Position numbers and translations under genes: made by a program. A stretch of DNA of 36,431 nucleotides from Pelobacter sp. UBA6093. Lineage in GTDB: Bacteria > Desulfobacterota > Desulfuromonadia > Desulfuromonadales > Syntrophotaleaceae. Shown here piece after piece: positions 1 to 6,953 of the stretch (position 1 is its first letter; each line of letters opens with the position of its first letter). The DNA is taken from NCBI GenBank assembly GCA_002435955.1, contig DIWZ01000040.1:26295-62725 (forward strand), given 5' to 3'. The notes below the pieces were generated by a model that saw only the letters and a list, made by a program, of their open reading frames with translations, was not told the DNA's origin and did not search any database.

Positions 1-3
1 CAT

Positions 4-22
4 GGATAGTCCGACAGGCTCC
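4..22 (+). repeat. 19-bp element, inverted partner at the far end of the window
   Basis: The sequence GGATAGTCCGACAGGCTCC occurs here, and its reverse complement with one mismatch (18 of 19 bases) lies at 36393-36411. It is outside every gene I can support. It looks like a dispersed intergenic repeat unit, but with only two copies visible I cannot assign a family. Confidence 0.5.
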
Positions 23-275
23 TAGCTGAAGGTGGAGGGAACGACAACCCGACCAGAGAAACGATTTTCTCCCCTGGTTTGTGCCCCGCTACGCGGTGGC
101 ATCCCTTCGAGACTCGCCTTACGGCTCGCATTCCGTTTGCTTCGCAAGCCGTAATCCCGGCACCGGACAAGGGTAACGGGTTTGCAGTAAAACCGGCTAC
201 CTGACGTCGAGCCGCAACAATTTCGAATCCGGTTTTCGGACGCCGGTTCGGTTCCCAAAACGGGAATCGAATTGG

Positions 276-734
276 CTATGCCGACTGGCCAAAAACCGTG
301 CTGATCAGGTAGGCCGTATAGCCCACGTAACAGGCCAGCAGCACCACGGCATCGAGGCGGGTGATCCCGCCATCCCAGAGCTGTCATGCCGCAAGGACGG
401 TGACCACCGTGAGGATGGGCAGCTCCTTGCGCAGTACCTGCGAATGGACGGCGATGGGGCTGATCAGCGCCGTCACCCCCAAGATCAGGGCGATGTTGGT
501 GATGTTCGAGCCGTAGGCGTTCCCCAGCGCGATGCCTGGGTTACCCTGCGAGGCGGCCAGCGCCGATACCACCATCTCCGGCGCGGAGGTGCCGAAACCC
601 ACGATCACCATGCCGATCAAAAGCGGCGGCATGCCGAAATGGCGGGCAGTGGAGGCGGAGCCCTCGACAAAACGGTCGGCGCTCCAGACGAAAAGCGCGA
701 GACCCAGAATTACAGCGATAAAGGCGAGTGTCAT
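276..734 (-). pseudogene. Truncated calcium/sodium antiporter (YrbG-like), interrupted by TGA
   Basis: The product from the ATG at 734 reads as the N-terminal half of a CaCA-family Na+/Ca2+ exchanger: a first membrane helix, then the alpha-1 repeat with GFGTSAPEM and the GNAYGSNITNI signature. Family members are about 310-330 residues and carry two such halves; here only about 150 residues exist. At 384-386 an in-frame TGA stops translation, but the same frame continues on its far side with family-like sequence (QLWDGGITRLDAVVLL) down to a TAG at 276-278. The simplest reading is a TGG-to-TGA change on top of loss of the C-terminal half. Such proteins exchange cations across the inner membrane; this copy is very unlikely to work. 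Certain about the family, fairly sure it is dead. Confidence 0.8.
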
Positions 735-1273
735 ACAGTTTCTGGTCTCATCTACAGACCGGGCTCCCCCGGAATTGCCGAAAATATCCCCCAACGACGG
801 GCGTGAACCTACTTGGTCGGTTTCTTGGTCGGTACTTGGTCGCTGCGCTAGTCATGCCGCAAGCCGTGTATTGAGCAGTTGTTAAGCGCTGCTTAATAGC
901 TCGTTCCATCCGCGCATAAGCCTCATGCTGTGGCCTATGTCGCAAGTTCACCCCCCAAGTTACCCCTCAAGTCAAGCCCGTCTCAATATGGGCCGGGTAG
1001 CCCCCGACGGCAGTTATCCGGATTTTCCAGATAACTGAATCTTCATCCGGGTCCTGATGCTGTCCGCCGCTTTTCCTCCTGACGAACCGTTAAGCATTGC
1101 TTAACAGTAGCGGTCTCAGTTCTCTAAAATCTTAACTATCCGGAATTCCCGGACATTTGCACCACCGAGGCCGTCCTTGCGAGCTATTCGAAAAATTCGA
1201 ATAACTGCGTCACCACCAAATATTCACCGTCACCGATATTTTGTCGCAAGCCGTGTCGAGAGTTTGTCGCAAG
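735..1273. other. Gene-free stretch with four short dyad-symmetric sites
   Basis: No credible coding sequence is visible. The stretch holds four inverted repeats: 882-896 (TTAAGC, 3-base spacer, GCTTAA), 1011-1037 (CAGTTATC / GATAACTG, 11-base spacer), 1089-1105 (GTTAAGC, ATT, GCTTAAC) and 1185-1203 (TATTCGAA, AAA, TTCGAATA). The first and third share the same half-site. Several copies of a GTCGCAAG word also occur around 936-1270. They may be operators left from lost genes; this is inference. Confidence 0.45.
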
Positions 1274-1702
1274 TTATCCACCGCCGTGCCGGGCCATCAC
1301 CTGACGGCCCTTGTTGGTCAGTCGGTATTTCTGTTTGCTGCTGCGCGGCTTGTCGGGGATGGTCATTTCAACCAACCCGGCCTCCAAAGCGGGGAGCAGA
1401 TAGGCCTTGCGGAAATGCTCATCGTCTTTCAGCCCGAGCGCCTCTTTGAGCTGCTGCCGGGTCATCTCTCCAGCAAGAACTGAGAGCAGCCGGACTTCCG
1501 GGGTGGCTTCCGGTGCGACTTCCGGGGTCGAGTTGCTCACCGTATCCAAAATCATCCGCAGCATGAAGGCGATGAATGGAGCCGAATCGGTCTTTTGGGT
1601 GCTTTCCTGAATAGCCTGGTAGTACTCGGCCTGGTGCTCGAAGATCAGGCTTTCCACCGGAATGTCGGCAAACAGGGGATTCCAGCGCGCCAGAATCAGG
1701 CT
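1274..1702 (-). pseudogene. Fic-family protein, C-terminal remnant
   Basis: Reading from 1702, the frame gives SLILARWNPLFADIPVE followed by IFEHQAEYYQAI, which is the stretch just after the Fic catalytic motif in Fic/DOC proteins, and then a winged-helix-like tail (MTRQQLKEALGLKDDEHFRKAYLLPAL). The catalytic HPFxxGNGR motif and everything before it are gone; an in-frame TAA at 1703-1705 sits directly upstream. Intact relatives are usually 330-380 residues, against about 142 here. Fic proteins transfer AMP or similar groups to target proteins and are common in restriction-modification and toxin islands. A GTG at 1657 could in principle start a 127-residue product, but without the active site it could not AMPylate. 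Confidence 0.75.
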
Positions 1703-1741
1703 TTACCACGGGGATGGCGTGGTTTTTCGTTTGGTGTTCAT
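1703..1741 (-). pseudogene. 12-codon stub downstream of the zeta-toxin remnant
   Basis: Two bases after the zeta-like stop codon, an ATG opens a frame reading MNTKRKTTPSPW and then TAA, after which the same frame runs straight into the Fic remnant. This looks like the start of a lost gene cut off at a deletion junction. I do not recognise the original product; a partner of the zeta-type kinase is possible from position only. Confidence 0.4.
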
Positions 1742-1743
1742 CG

Positions 1744-2130
1744 TTAAGCCTCCTCAAGCAGAAGCTGATAATAGTCGTCATGCACGATGTCGCGGTCACT
1801 GCCGCGCTGTTCGAAGACCAGCACCGGGCTTTCCCCGTCGTTCATGAAACAGGTGCAGCTATCGACGCGATGGCTGAAATCGTTCAGAAGATGGCGCAGG
1901 CTGCGGGGAAAGCGTCGTTCGATATCCGCCACTGTGATATTGTGCCCGCCGTGGGCGACCCGCTCGGCGACGCGCAGTTTCGACATTTCGACGCTAGGCA
2001 GGGCCAGATAGATCAGCTCCACCCGCCAGCCGTCGGCGCGCAGCCGTTCGACCAGCTGCAGGTAGGTGCGTCCCGTCAGGGTGGTTTTGCCCGCGCCGTT
2101 GGGACCGGCGATGATCCAGCAATTAGGCAT
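1744..2130 (-). pseudogene. Zeta-toxin-like kinase with the middle missing
   Basis: The start at 2130 has an AAAGGT ribosome site. The protein opens with a Walker A motif (WIIAGPNGAGKTT) but then jumps directly to LTGRTYLQLVERL, and continues with the C-terminal half of the zeta/UDP-N-acetylglucosamine kinase family (YLALPSVEMSKLRVAERV, then ADIERRFPRSLRHLL). In intact relatives roughly 60 residues lie between those two blocks, including the catalytic Asp and the ...FETTLSGR strand. Only 128 residues remain, against about 190-200. The break sits where both flanks read K/E-T-T, so a deletion between short Thr-Thr repeats is plausible. ATP might still bind; kinase activity is unlikely. Family clear, inactivation inferred. 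Confidence 0.75.
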
Positions 2131-2216
2131 TATGGTTCTACCTTTCGCCACCCTTAACTGGCCGTTCATCAGAATGGACAGGAGCCAGTACGTGATATCC
2201 CTTTAATGGTCATATT

Positions 2217-4622
2217 TCACCCCAATACCGCCACTAACTCCCCAACCACTTGCAAATCATCCGCCTGATCCTTATTCAAAATAATCGGTTCATAACCCTG
2301 CAAAAAACTGTCTGGCCTAAGGATGATCGATGAGTGACGCCACGTGCCATCAGCCAGATGATCTTTACTGCTCTCGTAGATCTTGACGGTGTAGTGCCCG
2401 CTGGTATCGGTGTCGGCAATCTCACGGTGGGAAGCCAGTACAATCTTACCATTCCGCGAACCGGCCGATGCGTTGCGGAACAGGCACCACGCGCCGTTCG
2501 GGATGCGCCGGTTCATCGATTCTCCGACCACTTGGGCCACGAACAGCCCTTTACGCGGTAGAAATTCTTCCGGCAGCTCTACCCATTCGCAATCCTCCAA
2601 CTGCTGCTCATCGCTGAAGTCACCAGCTGCAATTTTAAGATCATAGAGTGGCACGCAGTTCTCGTATGGTCGAATTTCTTCCGGCTCCAGTCTGCGAAAT
2701 GGCAGAACCGTTAATGATTCGGATTGTGGCGGTTCTCCAGGTGTCTCTCTGACAGTTTCTTCTGCAGACCCGACCTGCAGCCTCTCGGCAAAGCATCGGC
2801 GCGTTTCGTCATCGATGAAGTAGACATAACACCCCTTCTGTCCTCGGGTCATGGGGGTCCGATAGGTGTTCTTGATAATCGCTTCGAGCCGAGCCGCGCC
2901 ACCCTCTGGGTCGTTCTTAAGCAAACTTTTCCAGCCATGAATCGACCTGTCCATCTTTGACCGCTCAGCCGGTCTTGTCAGTACCTTGCCGTCACGAACA
3001 ACGAGGTCTGGCCCGACGATGACACCAATGTAATCCACCTCCAATCCCTGGCAGGTGTGTATACACCCTACCTCGTTAACAGAGTCGGGCTTGATGATCC
3101 ATGCTTGGCCATCAGTCTCTAGGTTCCAGGTCGCCTTGTAATCCCCGATGACGATGTCTTTCAGCAAAGGCTTCTTTTTACTGATCCAGTCCCAACAATA
3201 GCCAGCCACCATCCGCGCCTTGTTGTTTCTCTTGTTCTTTGCTCTGATCAACTCGTGCAGTTCTGCCGGAGTGTCGACGATGCGAAAGTCGTACTCTCGG
3301 CTGTCCAGGGTTTCGTTGGCCGTCTCTCGGATCTGTAGAGTATTGTCGAGCCATGCCAAAAATCCGTCGGAACCGTTACAGCGGAATTGAGACTCCAAGC
3401 GCGTTTCGACGACTTCGGCACCGATTCTCTCCGCCCAATTGCGAATCTCCTTTTTATCTCCAATGTCCTTCAAAGTCACCTTTTGGTCTTCGTCTATGAA
3501 AAAGACGCTCAATTTGCTGGCATTGATGATCTCCTTAATCTGGTTTTCACCCAAGTGATTGAACATGCCGGACTTCTCATTTAAACGGTGCGCTTCGTCC
3601 ACAATGAGGCAGCCAAACGTGTTGGGCGGGACCGCATGGTATGAGCCTGAACCGGAGAACATGTTAGAAATATGCGTTTTCCTGTAATGACCGGCAAGCT
3701 TGGCCTCGTAGACGAGCCGGGGGGCCGAGTTGCGCGTAACGTATTGGACGACGAAATCCTTCCCCGTGAGTTCCACCATGAGGTTAATAGCTATGACCGA
3801 TTTGCCGGAGCCCGGCCCTCCCTCGACGATAAAGACCTTCTTGTCATGTTCTGACGCCTGTTTCGCCATCGATTTCGCCTTTTCAAAAACCACCTTCTGG
3901 TCATCGATCAGGACAAATTCACGATTGCCGCGCAGCATGGAAGCCAACTCGTCGGCCAGATTTTTGGACGGCTTGATTTTCCCGTGGTCGATCCGGTACA
4001 TGATCCGTGTCGTGTCACCGTACCTGACGTGGGCTTTGATGAATTGCTGAAGCTTCAGTGCATCAGGCCTGAGAAAGACCGGCGCCTGTTTGATGTGTTC
4101 GCTGTAGAACTTATGGGTGATTATCCCGTCATCTTCGTAATTGTGTAGGTAGGCGCAGGGATACAGACCGATAAGATCATCCTGCACGGTCTGGTTAAAG
4201 TCTTCGAGAAGTCGCTTATAGGACCAGGCTTGATAGGACGGATGGAGAGTTTCGGCAGGGCCATGCTTGAAGTGGGTGATAACGACTGCGTCGTTCTGAG
4301 TCAGTTCCGCCTTCTGCCACTGTTTTAGCTCAACAAGGACTGCCGATTCACGTCGATCTTTATCCTGGCCGGTCAGGATAAAGTCGATGCGCTTAGATGT
4401 CTGCGGTAAGTGGTACTCGATAGCGACTCCGGCATCAAACGGGATCTCGTCGTCGTTGAGCACCCGATCCATGTACTGCAAAGAGTTTATCCATGACCTG
4501 ACTTCGGACTCGCTCGTGTGCTTGCGCGTTGCCGTAAGGAAAGCATCGAATATGATGCCGCCGATGTCATTGGTCATGACGTCATCTTGAAACTTGGATT
4601 TTGTAGCAGAATAGACGATCAA
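2217..4622 (-). CDS. Nuclease-helicase (DUF2075) fused to a LexA/S24-like peptidase domain
   Basis: This 801-residue protein has three parts. Residues 60-105 carry a PD-(D/E)XK-like pattern (D80 in KRIDFIL, then E98-L-K100 in VELKQW), suggesting a nuclease. Residues 260-610 are a DUF2075/Schlafen-type P-loop helicase: Walker A GGPGSGKS (268-275), Walker B IVDEAH (340-345), DEDQ (377-380), the ESQFR arginine (R414), TCQG (523-526) and TPMTRG (589-594). Residues 655-801 form an S24/LexA-like domain with an Ala-Gly site (A666-G667), Ser702 in GESM and Lys747 in YTVKIY, so both catalytic residues appear intact. The start is TTG at 4622 with GAGG upstream; MIVYSATKSKF matches the usual DUF2075 opening, so I prefer it to the later ATG at 4577. 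It follows the MazG-like gene by 22 bp and was probably cotranscribed. Function is not established; phage defence is inferred from architecture and from the surrounding restriction/toxin remnants. Confidence 0.85.
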   Translation of the reverse strand: MIVYSATKSKFQDDVMTNDIGGIIFDAFLTATRKHTSESEVRSWINSLQYMDRVLNDDEIPFDAGVAIEYHLPQTSKRIDFILTGQDKDRRESAVLVELKQWQKAELTQNDAVVITHFKHGPAETLHPSYQAWSYKRLLEDFNQTVQDDLIGLYPCAYLHNYEDDGIITHKFYSEHIKQAPVFLRPDALKLQQFIKAHVRYGDTTRIMYRIDHGKIKPSKNLADELASMLRGNREFVLIDDQKVVFEKAKSMAKQASEHDKKVFIVEGGPGSGKSVIAINLMVELTGKDFVVQYVTRNSAPRLVYEAKLAGHYRKTHISNMFSGSGSYHAVPPNTFGCLIVDEAHRLNEKSGMFNHLGENQIKEIINASKLSVFFIDEDQKVTLKDIGDKKEIRNWAERIGAEVVETRLESQFRCNGSDGFLAWLDNTLQIRETANETLDSREYDFRIVDTPAELHELIRAKNKRNNKARMVAGYCWDWISKKKPLLKDIVIGDYKATWNLETDGQAWIIKPDSVNEVGCIHTCQGLEVDYIGVIVGPDLVVRDGKVLTRPAERSKMDRSIHGWKSLLKNDPEGGAARLEAIIKNTYRTPMTRGQKGCYVYFIDDETRRCFAERLQVGSAEETVRETPGEPPQSESLTVLPFRRLEPEEIRPYENCVPLYDLKIAAGDFSDEQQLEDCEWVELPEEFLPRKGLFVAQVVGESMNRRIPNGAWCLFRNASAGSRNGKIVLASHREIADTDTSGHYTVKIYESSKDHLADGTWRHSSIILRPDSFLQGYEPIILNKDQADDLQVVGELVAVLG

Positions 4623-4644
4623 TGCTGACCTCAGAGCTTCAGGA

Positions 4645-5007
4645 TTACAGGTTCGTATACTTGGTGTTTTTTCCTTTTGCTTTTTCTACCGGGTACTTTC
4701 TATCGCTTTTCTTGATTTTCCGTTGCAGTGCCTTGTTCAAATCGATATCAAACCGTTGCGAAAATCGGAGCAAGAAAAAGAAGACGTCAGCAAGTTCATC
4801 TTCAATCTCCTCTTTGATTCTAATATCAGCTAACAACGCCAATGCCTGTTCATCAGACTGAAAACGGAAATGTTCCAAAAGTTCTGCCGCCTCGGTAATC
4901 ACCCCGATGGCCAAATCCTTGGGACTGTGGAACTGGTCCCAATTGCGGGCTTCACAGAATTGCCGAACGATATCTGACAGCTCCTGTAAAGATTTCTGCT
5001 GTCCCAT
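4645..5007 (-). CDS. MazG/dCTPase-like nucleotide pyrophosphohydrolase
   Basis: A 120-residue all-alpha NTP-PPase of the MazG-like/RS21-C6 (dCTP pyrophosphatase) type, which hydrolyses (d)NTPs to monophosphate and pyrophosphate. The KDLAIGVITEAAELLEHF helix supplies the first metal-binding glutamates (E39, E42), and EEIEDELAD supplies the second pair (ExxD at E71-D74). The ATG at 5007 has a strong GGAGGAG site seven bases away, so I use it rather than an upstream ATG at 5046. It stops 22 bp before the helicase-S24 gene and is read in the same direction, so the two are likely one transcript. Depletion or sanitising of nucleotides alongside a nuclease-helicase would fit a defence role, but a housekeeping role for modified nucleotides is equally consistent with this gene alone. 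Confidence 0.85.
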   Translation of the reverse strand: MGQQKSLQELSDIVRQFCEARNWDQFHSPKDLAIGVITEAAELLEHFRFQSDEQALALLADIRIKEEIEDELADVFFFLLRFSQRFDIDLNKALQRKIKKSDRKYPVEKAKGKNTKYTNL

Positions 5008-5009
5008 AT

Positions 5010-5198
5010 TCAAACTCCTCCATAAAAGGGGATTTGACCCATGCATCCTCGCTGAAATCCATCAGAGCAACTCCCCTTGTTTCTTTTTCTGCGCAAAAAC
5101 TGCTCGAACTGCCGCTGCGCGAGCTTCGACGGAATAGTCTTTCCGTTCTCCCAGCGGTTGAGCGTGGCGAAGCTCACCCCGAGGGCGTGCGCCTTCAT
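5010..5198 (-). pseudogene. XRE-type HTH fragment, fused 5' to duplicated HTH_17 sequence
   Basis: The frame reads ALGVSFATLNRWENGKTIPS, the recognition helix and following part of an XRE/Cro HTH, but the first HTH helices are missing. The codons MKAHA at its start come from a copied piece of the HTH_17 gene (see the 59-bp repeat), so the fragment is a recombination chimera. After about residue 36 the sequence loses resemblance to the family. A GGAGGAG lies 12 bases before the ATG, in the copied sequence. It may once have been the regulator of the MazG/helicase pair just downstream. Confidence 0.6.
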
Positions 5199-5245
5199 CT
5201 ACTGATCGATCTCCTCCCGCTCGAAACGCCACTGGTTGCCGATCT
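5187..5245 (-). repeat. 59-bp direct repeat, copy 1
   Basis: This matches 6149-6207 at 57 of 59 positions in the same orientation. It encodes the C-terminal part of the HTH_17 protein (NQWRFEREEIDQ). One difference turns the TGG of the intact copy into TAG (5199-5201). Confidence 0.85.
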
Positions 5246-5276
5246 CTTTATGTTCCGGGTAAGGTTTGTAGTTCAT
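5199..5276 (-). pseudogene. hsdS start codon region fused to HTH_17 tail, 25 codons
   Basis: The ATG at 5276 overlaps the rhuM' stop as ATGA. The first residues MNYKPYPEHKE closely resemble the typical start of type I restriction specificity subunits (M-x-YKPYPEYKDSG). Straight after, the frame switches into the copied HTH_17 segment (IGNQWRFEREEIDQ) and ends at TAG 5199-5201. So nearly all of hsdS is gone and only its initiation region is left. The HsdS reading rests on eleven residues plus the position after rhuM, which is a common order in type I operons. Confidence 0.55.
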
Positions 5277-5967
5277 TGCTTCCCCTTTTTGTGTTCAAGC
5301 TGCTTTTCGATCCGCTCCAACTCGATGATCTCCTCCACATCGGCCTGTCTGGCCTCGGCCAGGCGGCGGCTTTCGTCGAAGGTATCAAACCGTTCGCGGG
5401 CGATGCGCTCCAGTTGGTAAGCGCCATGTTGGGGGCGCCCGGGTCGGCGCGGTCGTCGGAACGGTAGTCGGAACTGAGGGCGAAGAGGTCGCGCACCTTC
5501 TGGTAGAAGCGCTTCTCGGAGGCGCGGATTTCGCGGATGCGGGCCAGCAGCTCGTCGAAGTAGTCCCAGCCGCCGGGTTTTTTGAGCCGCTCGTCATCCA
5601 TGACGAAGCCCTTGACCAGATATTCGGCCAGATGGGCGGTGGCCCACTGGCGAAACTGAGTGCCGCGCGGCGACCGTACCCGGTAACCCACCGCCAGGAT
5701 CATGTGCAGATTGTAATGCTTGGTCTGGTAACGCTTGCCGTCCTCGGCAGTTGTCAAGTATTCCTTGACAACTGAATCCTCCGGCAACTCCCCTTCCTTG
5801 AGGATGTTCTTGATGTGCAGGCTTACGTTCTGCTTGGAGGTATCGAACAGCTCGGCCATTTCACCCTGATTGAGCCAGACAGAGCCATCCAGAGTTTGCA
5901 ACTGGACTTCCGCCTGTCCATCCTCGGTACGGTAAACGATCAGTTCTCCCCGGTCCGGTGTGCTCAT
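5273..5967 (-). pseudogene. RhuM-family protein with internal deletions and frameshift
   Basis: The first ~170 residues match the RhuM/COG3943 family often found inside type I restriction operons: VWLNQGEMAELFDTSKQNVS, HYNLHMILAVGYRVRSPRG, FRQWATAHLAEYLVKGF, ASEKRFYQKVRDLFALSSDY. Then the sequence jumps to RADPGAPNMALTNW, which in intact relatives lies some 40 residues further on. It then jumps again, out of frame, to a family-like C-terminus (RERFDTFDESRRLAEARQAD...) whose stop is at 5273-5275. Intact members are about 330-350 residues. The start at 5967 overlaps the hsdM' stop as ATGA. In the original frame the product would run to 5248 with a nonsense tail. RhuM function is unknown. Confidence 0.75.
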
Positions 5968-6107
5968 GCCATGACCTCCCGGAGTCGGTGGCGGATCGTC
6001 AGCGGCAGGATGACCTTGCGGTACTCGTTGCGTTTGTAAGGGCCGCGCAGCGGGTTGCAGACGGAGCAGATAAAGTTGGCCAGTTGGCTGTGGGGCTCAC
6101 CGTTCAT
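5964..6107 (-). pseudogene. hsdM remnant, 47 codons
   Basis: The frame begins MNGEPHSQLANFICSV and continues LRGPYKRNEYRKVILPLT, the N-terminal helical segment of type I restriction methyltransferases (HsdM, normally about 500 or more residues). It then passes into RHRLREVMA and stops. The AdoMet and NPPF motifs are absent. The ATG at 6107 overlaps the stop of the HTH_17 gene, and its TGA overlaps the rhuM' start, both as ATGA, so the old operon couplings are preserved while the methylase body is missing. Confidence 0.65.
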
Positions 6108-6316
6108 TGCTTCTTGTCCTTCTTGTCAGATCCGACATTTCCGGTCGAGTGCGCCTTCATCCACTGATCGATCTCCTCCCGGTCGAAACGCCACTGGTTG
6201 CCGATCTTGGAAGCGGGAACCTCGCCGCGCTGGGCCATGCCGTAGAGCTTGGTCCGGCTCATCTTGATGTAGCTTGCCAGCTCATCAATGGTCAGCCATT
6301 TATCGTATGTATCCAT
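6104..6316 (-). CDS. HTH_17 / excisionase-like DNA-binding protein
   Basis: About 70 residues from the ATG at 6316: WLTIDELASYIKMSRTKLYGMAQRGEVPASKIGNQWRFDREEIDQWM is the classic winged-helix HTH_17 (MerR/excisionase-like) pattern, with a charged Lys-rich tail. Such proteins bind DNA as small regulators or recombination directionality factors and often head type I restriction operons. A GAGG lies only three bases before this ATG, so the start is uncertain; an in-frame ATG at 6382 is possible. The stop overlaps hsdM' as ATGA. Apart from its copied C-terminus at 5187-5245, this is the only apparently intact gene of the old restriction operon. Confidence 0.7.
   Translation of the reverse strand: MDTYDKWLTIDELASYIKMSRTKLYGMAQRGEVPASKIGNQWRFDREEIDQWMKAHSTGNVGSDKKDKKQ
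6149..6207 (-). repeat. 59-bp direct repeat, copy 2
   Basis: This is the parental copy inside the intact HTH_17 gene. It matches 5187-5245 with two mismatches. Confidence 0.85.
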
Positions 6317-6650
6317 GACCTCACCGCTTGGAAGAGATTCGTAGTGAAAAATTGATAAAGAAAGATAACTCTGGCTATCCATAAAGACAAGGATAAATCG
6401 GGAGGATAAAACGGGAGATCTGGGTCAGTTGCGGGATTTTTTCCGACACATCCCAACGCCGCCCGGTAAGTAAGTCCCGAGAAGGCCATCACGAAAAAAA
6501 ATTTCAGGCAACGTCCGACACTTTGATTCGCGCCATCCCTGGCGCTCACCTTTCGGGCGTCCTGACGGGCGTCCAAATCCGCTGTCCTGCGGATTGGTCT
6601 CCGTCTCTCCGGTAAGTAAGGGCATAACACACAACGAGGAGCAAGCAACC
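6317..6650. other. Intergenic leader with direct repeat and hairpin
   Basis: No gene is supported. The 12-mer CCGGTAAGTAAG occurs at 6463-6474 and again at 6609-6620. A hairpin with arms AATCCGC / GCGGATT and a six-base loop lies at 6576-6595. Both precede the small gene at 6651 and could form its 5' leader. Confidence 0.4.
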
Positions 6651-6839
6651 ATGGACATCAACGAGCTGCTTGACGGCATCATGAAGAGTATCAACCAGTT
6701 TGCCTATGATCCCGCCGAGCAGCGGCTACAGAAAAAAATGCTGGAAACCGGACGAGGTCCGGAGAATGAGGGTAAGAATGCGGAGAATTTTGAGCCGAAA
6801 GAGAGGCGGGGTGTGACGGATTTCCCGAAACGGGAGTGA
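6651..6839 (+). CDS. Small hypothetical protein, 62 aa
   Basis: ATG at 6651 is preceded by GAGGAG nine bases away, so translation is plausible. The peptide starts MDINELLDGIMKSINQFAYD and becomes highly charged and Gly/Glu-rich towards its end (KERRGVTDFPKRE). There is no membrane segment, signal peptide or motif that I recognise. It stands alone on the plus strand, between the decayed restriction genes and the tmRNA gene, and faces the shared terminator at 6901-6945. It could be an island-borne orphan. Confidence 0.5.
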   Translation: MDINELLDGIMKSINQFAYDPAEQRLQKKMLETGRGPENEGKNAENFEPKERRGVTDFPKRE

Positions 6840-6900
6840 TCGGAGCGGTAGCGCCGATACCCTGAAAGCGACGTAAGTCGCTGACAATACGCAGAAAAAG

Positions 6901-6945
6901 AAAACCCGTCCAATAACCGGACGCGGTTAGTGGACGGGTTTGTCT
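6901..6945 (-). terminator. Intrinsic terminator of ssrA, probably bidirectional
   Basis: Arms AAACCCGTCCA (6902-6912) and TGGACGGGTTT (6931-6941) form an 11-bp stem. On the minus strand, T-rich sequence follows, just beyond the tmRNA 3' end. The plus-strand side is also T-rich, so it may stop the small plus-strand gene too. Confidence 0.8.
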
Positions 6946-6953
6946 TTTCTAAT

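Noticed and set aside
28..48. GGTGGAGG near the window start resembles the tmRNA 3' end and could be an attachment site
   Set aside because: Only about 8 bases agree with 6955 onwards; too short to call an attR.
4980..5092. Short frame starting MDFSEDAWVKSPF just before and overlapping the MazG-like gene
   Set aside because: 38 residues with a plausible ribosome site but no recognisable match; overlaps the well-supported gene start.
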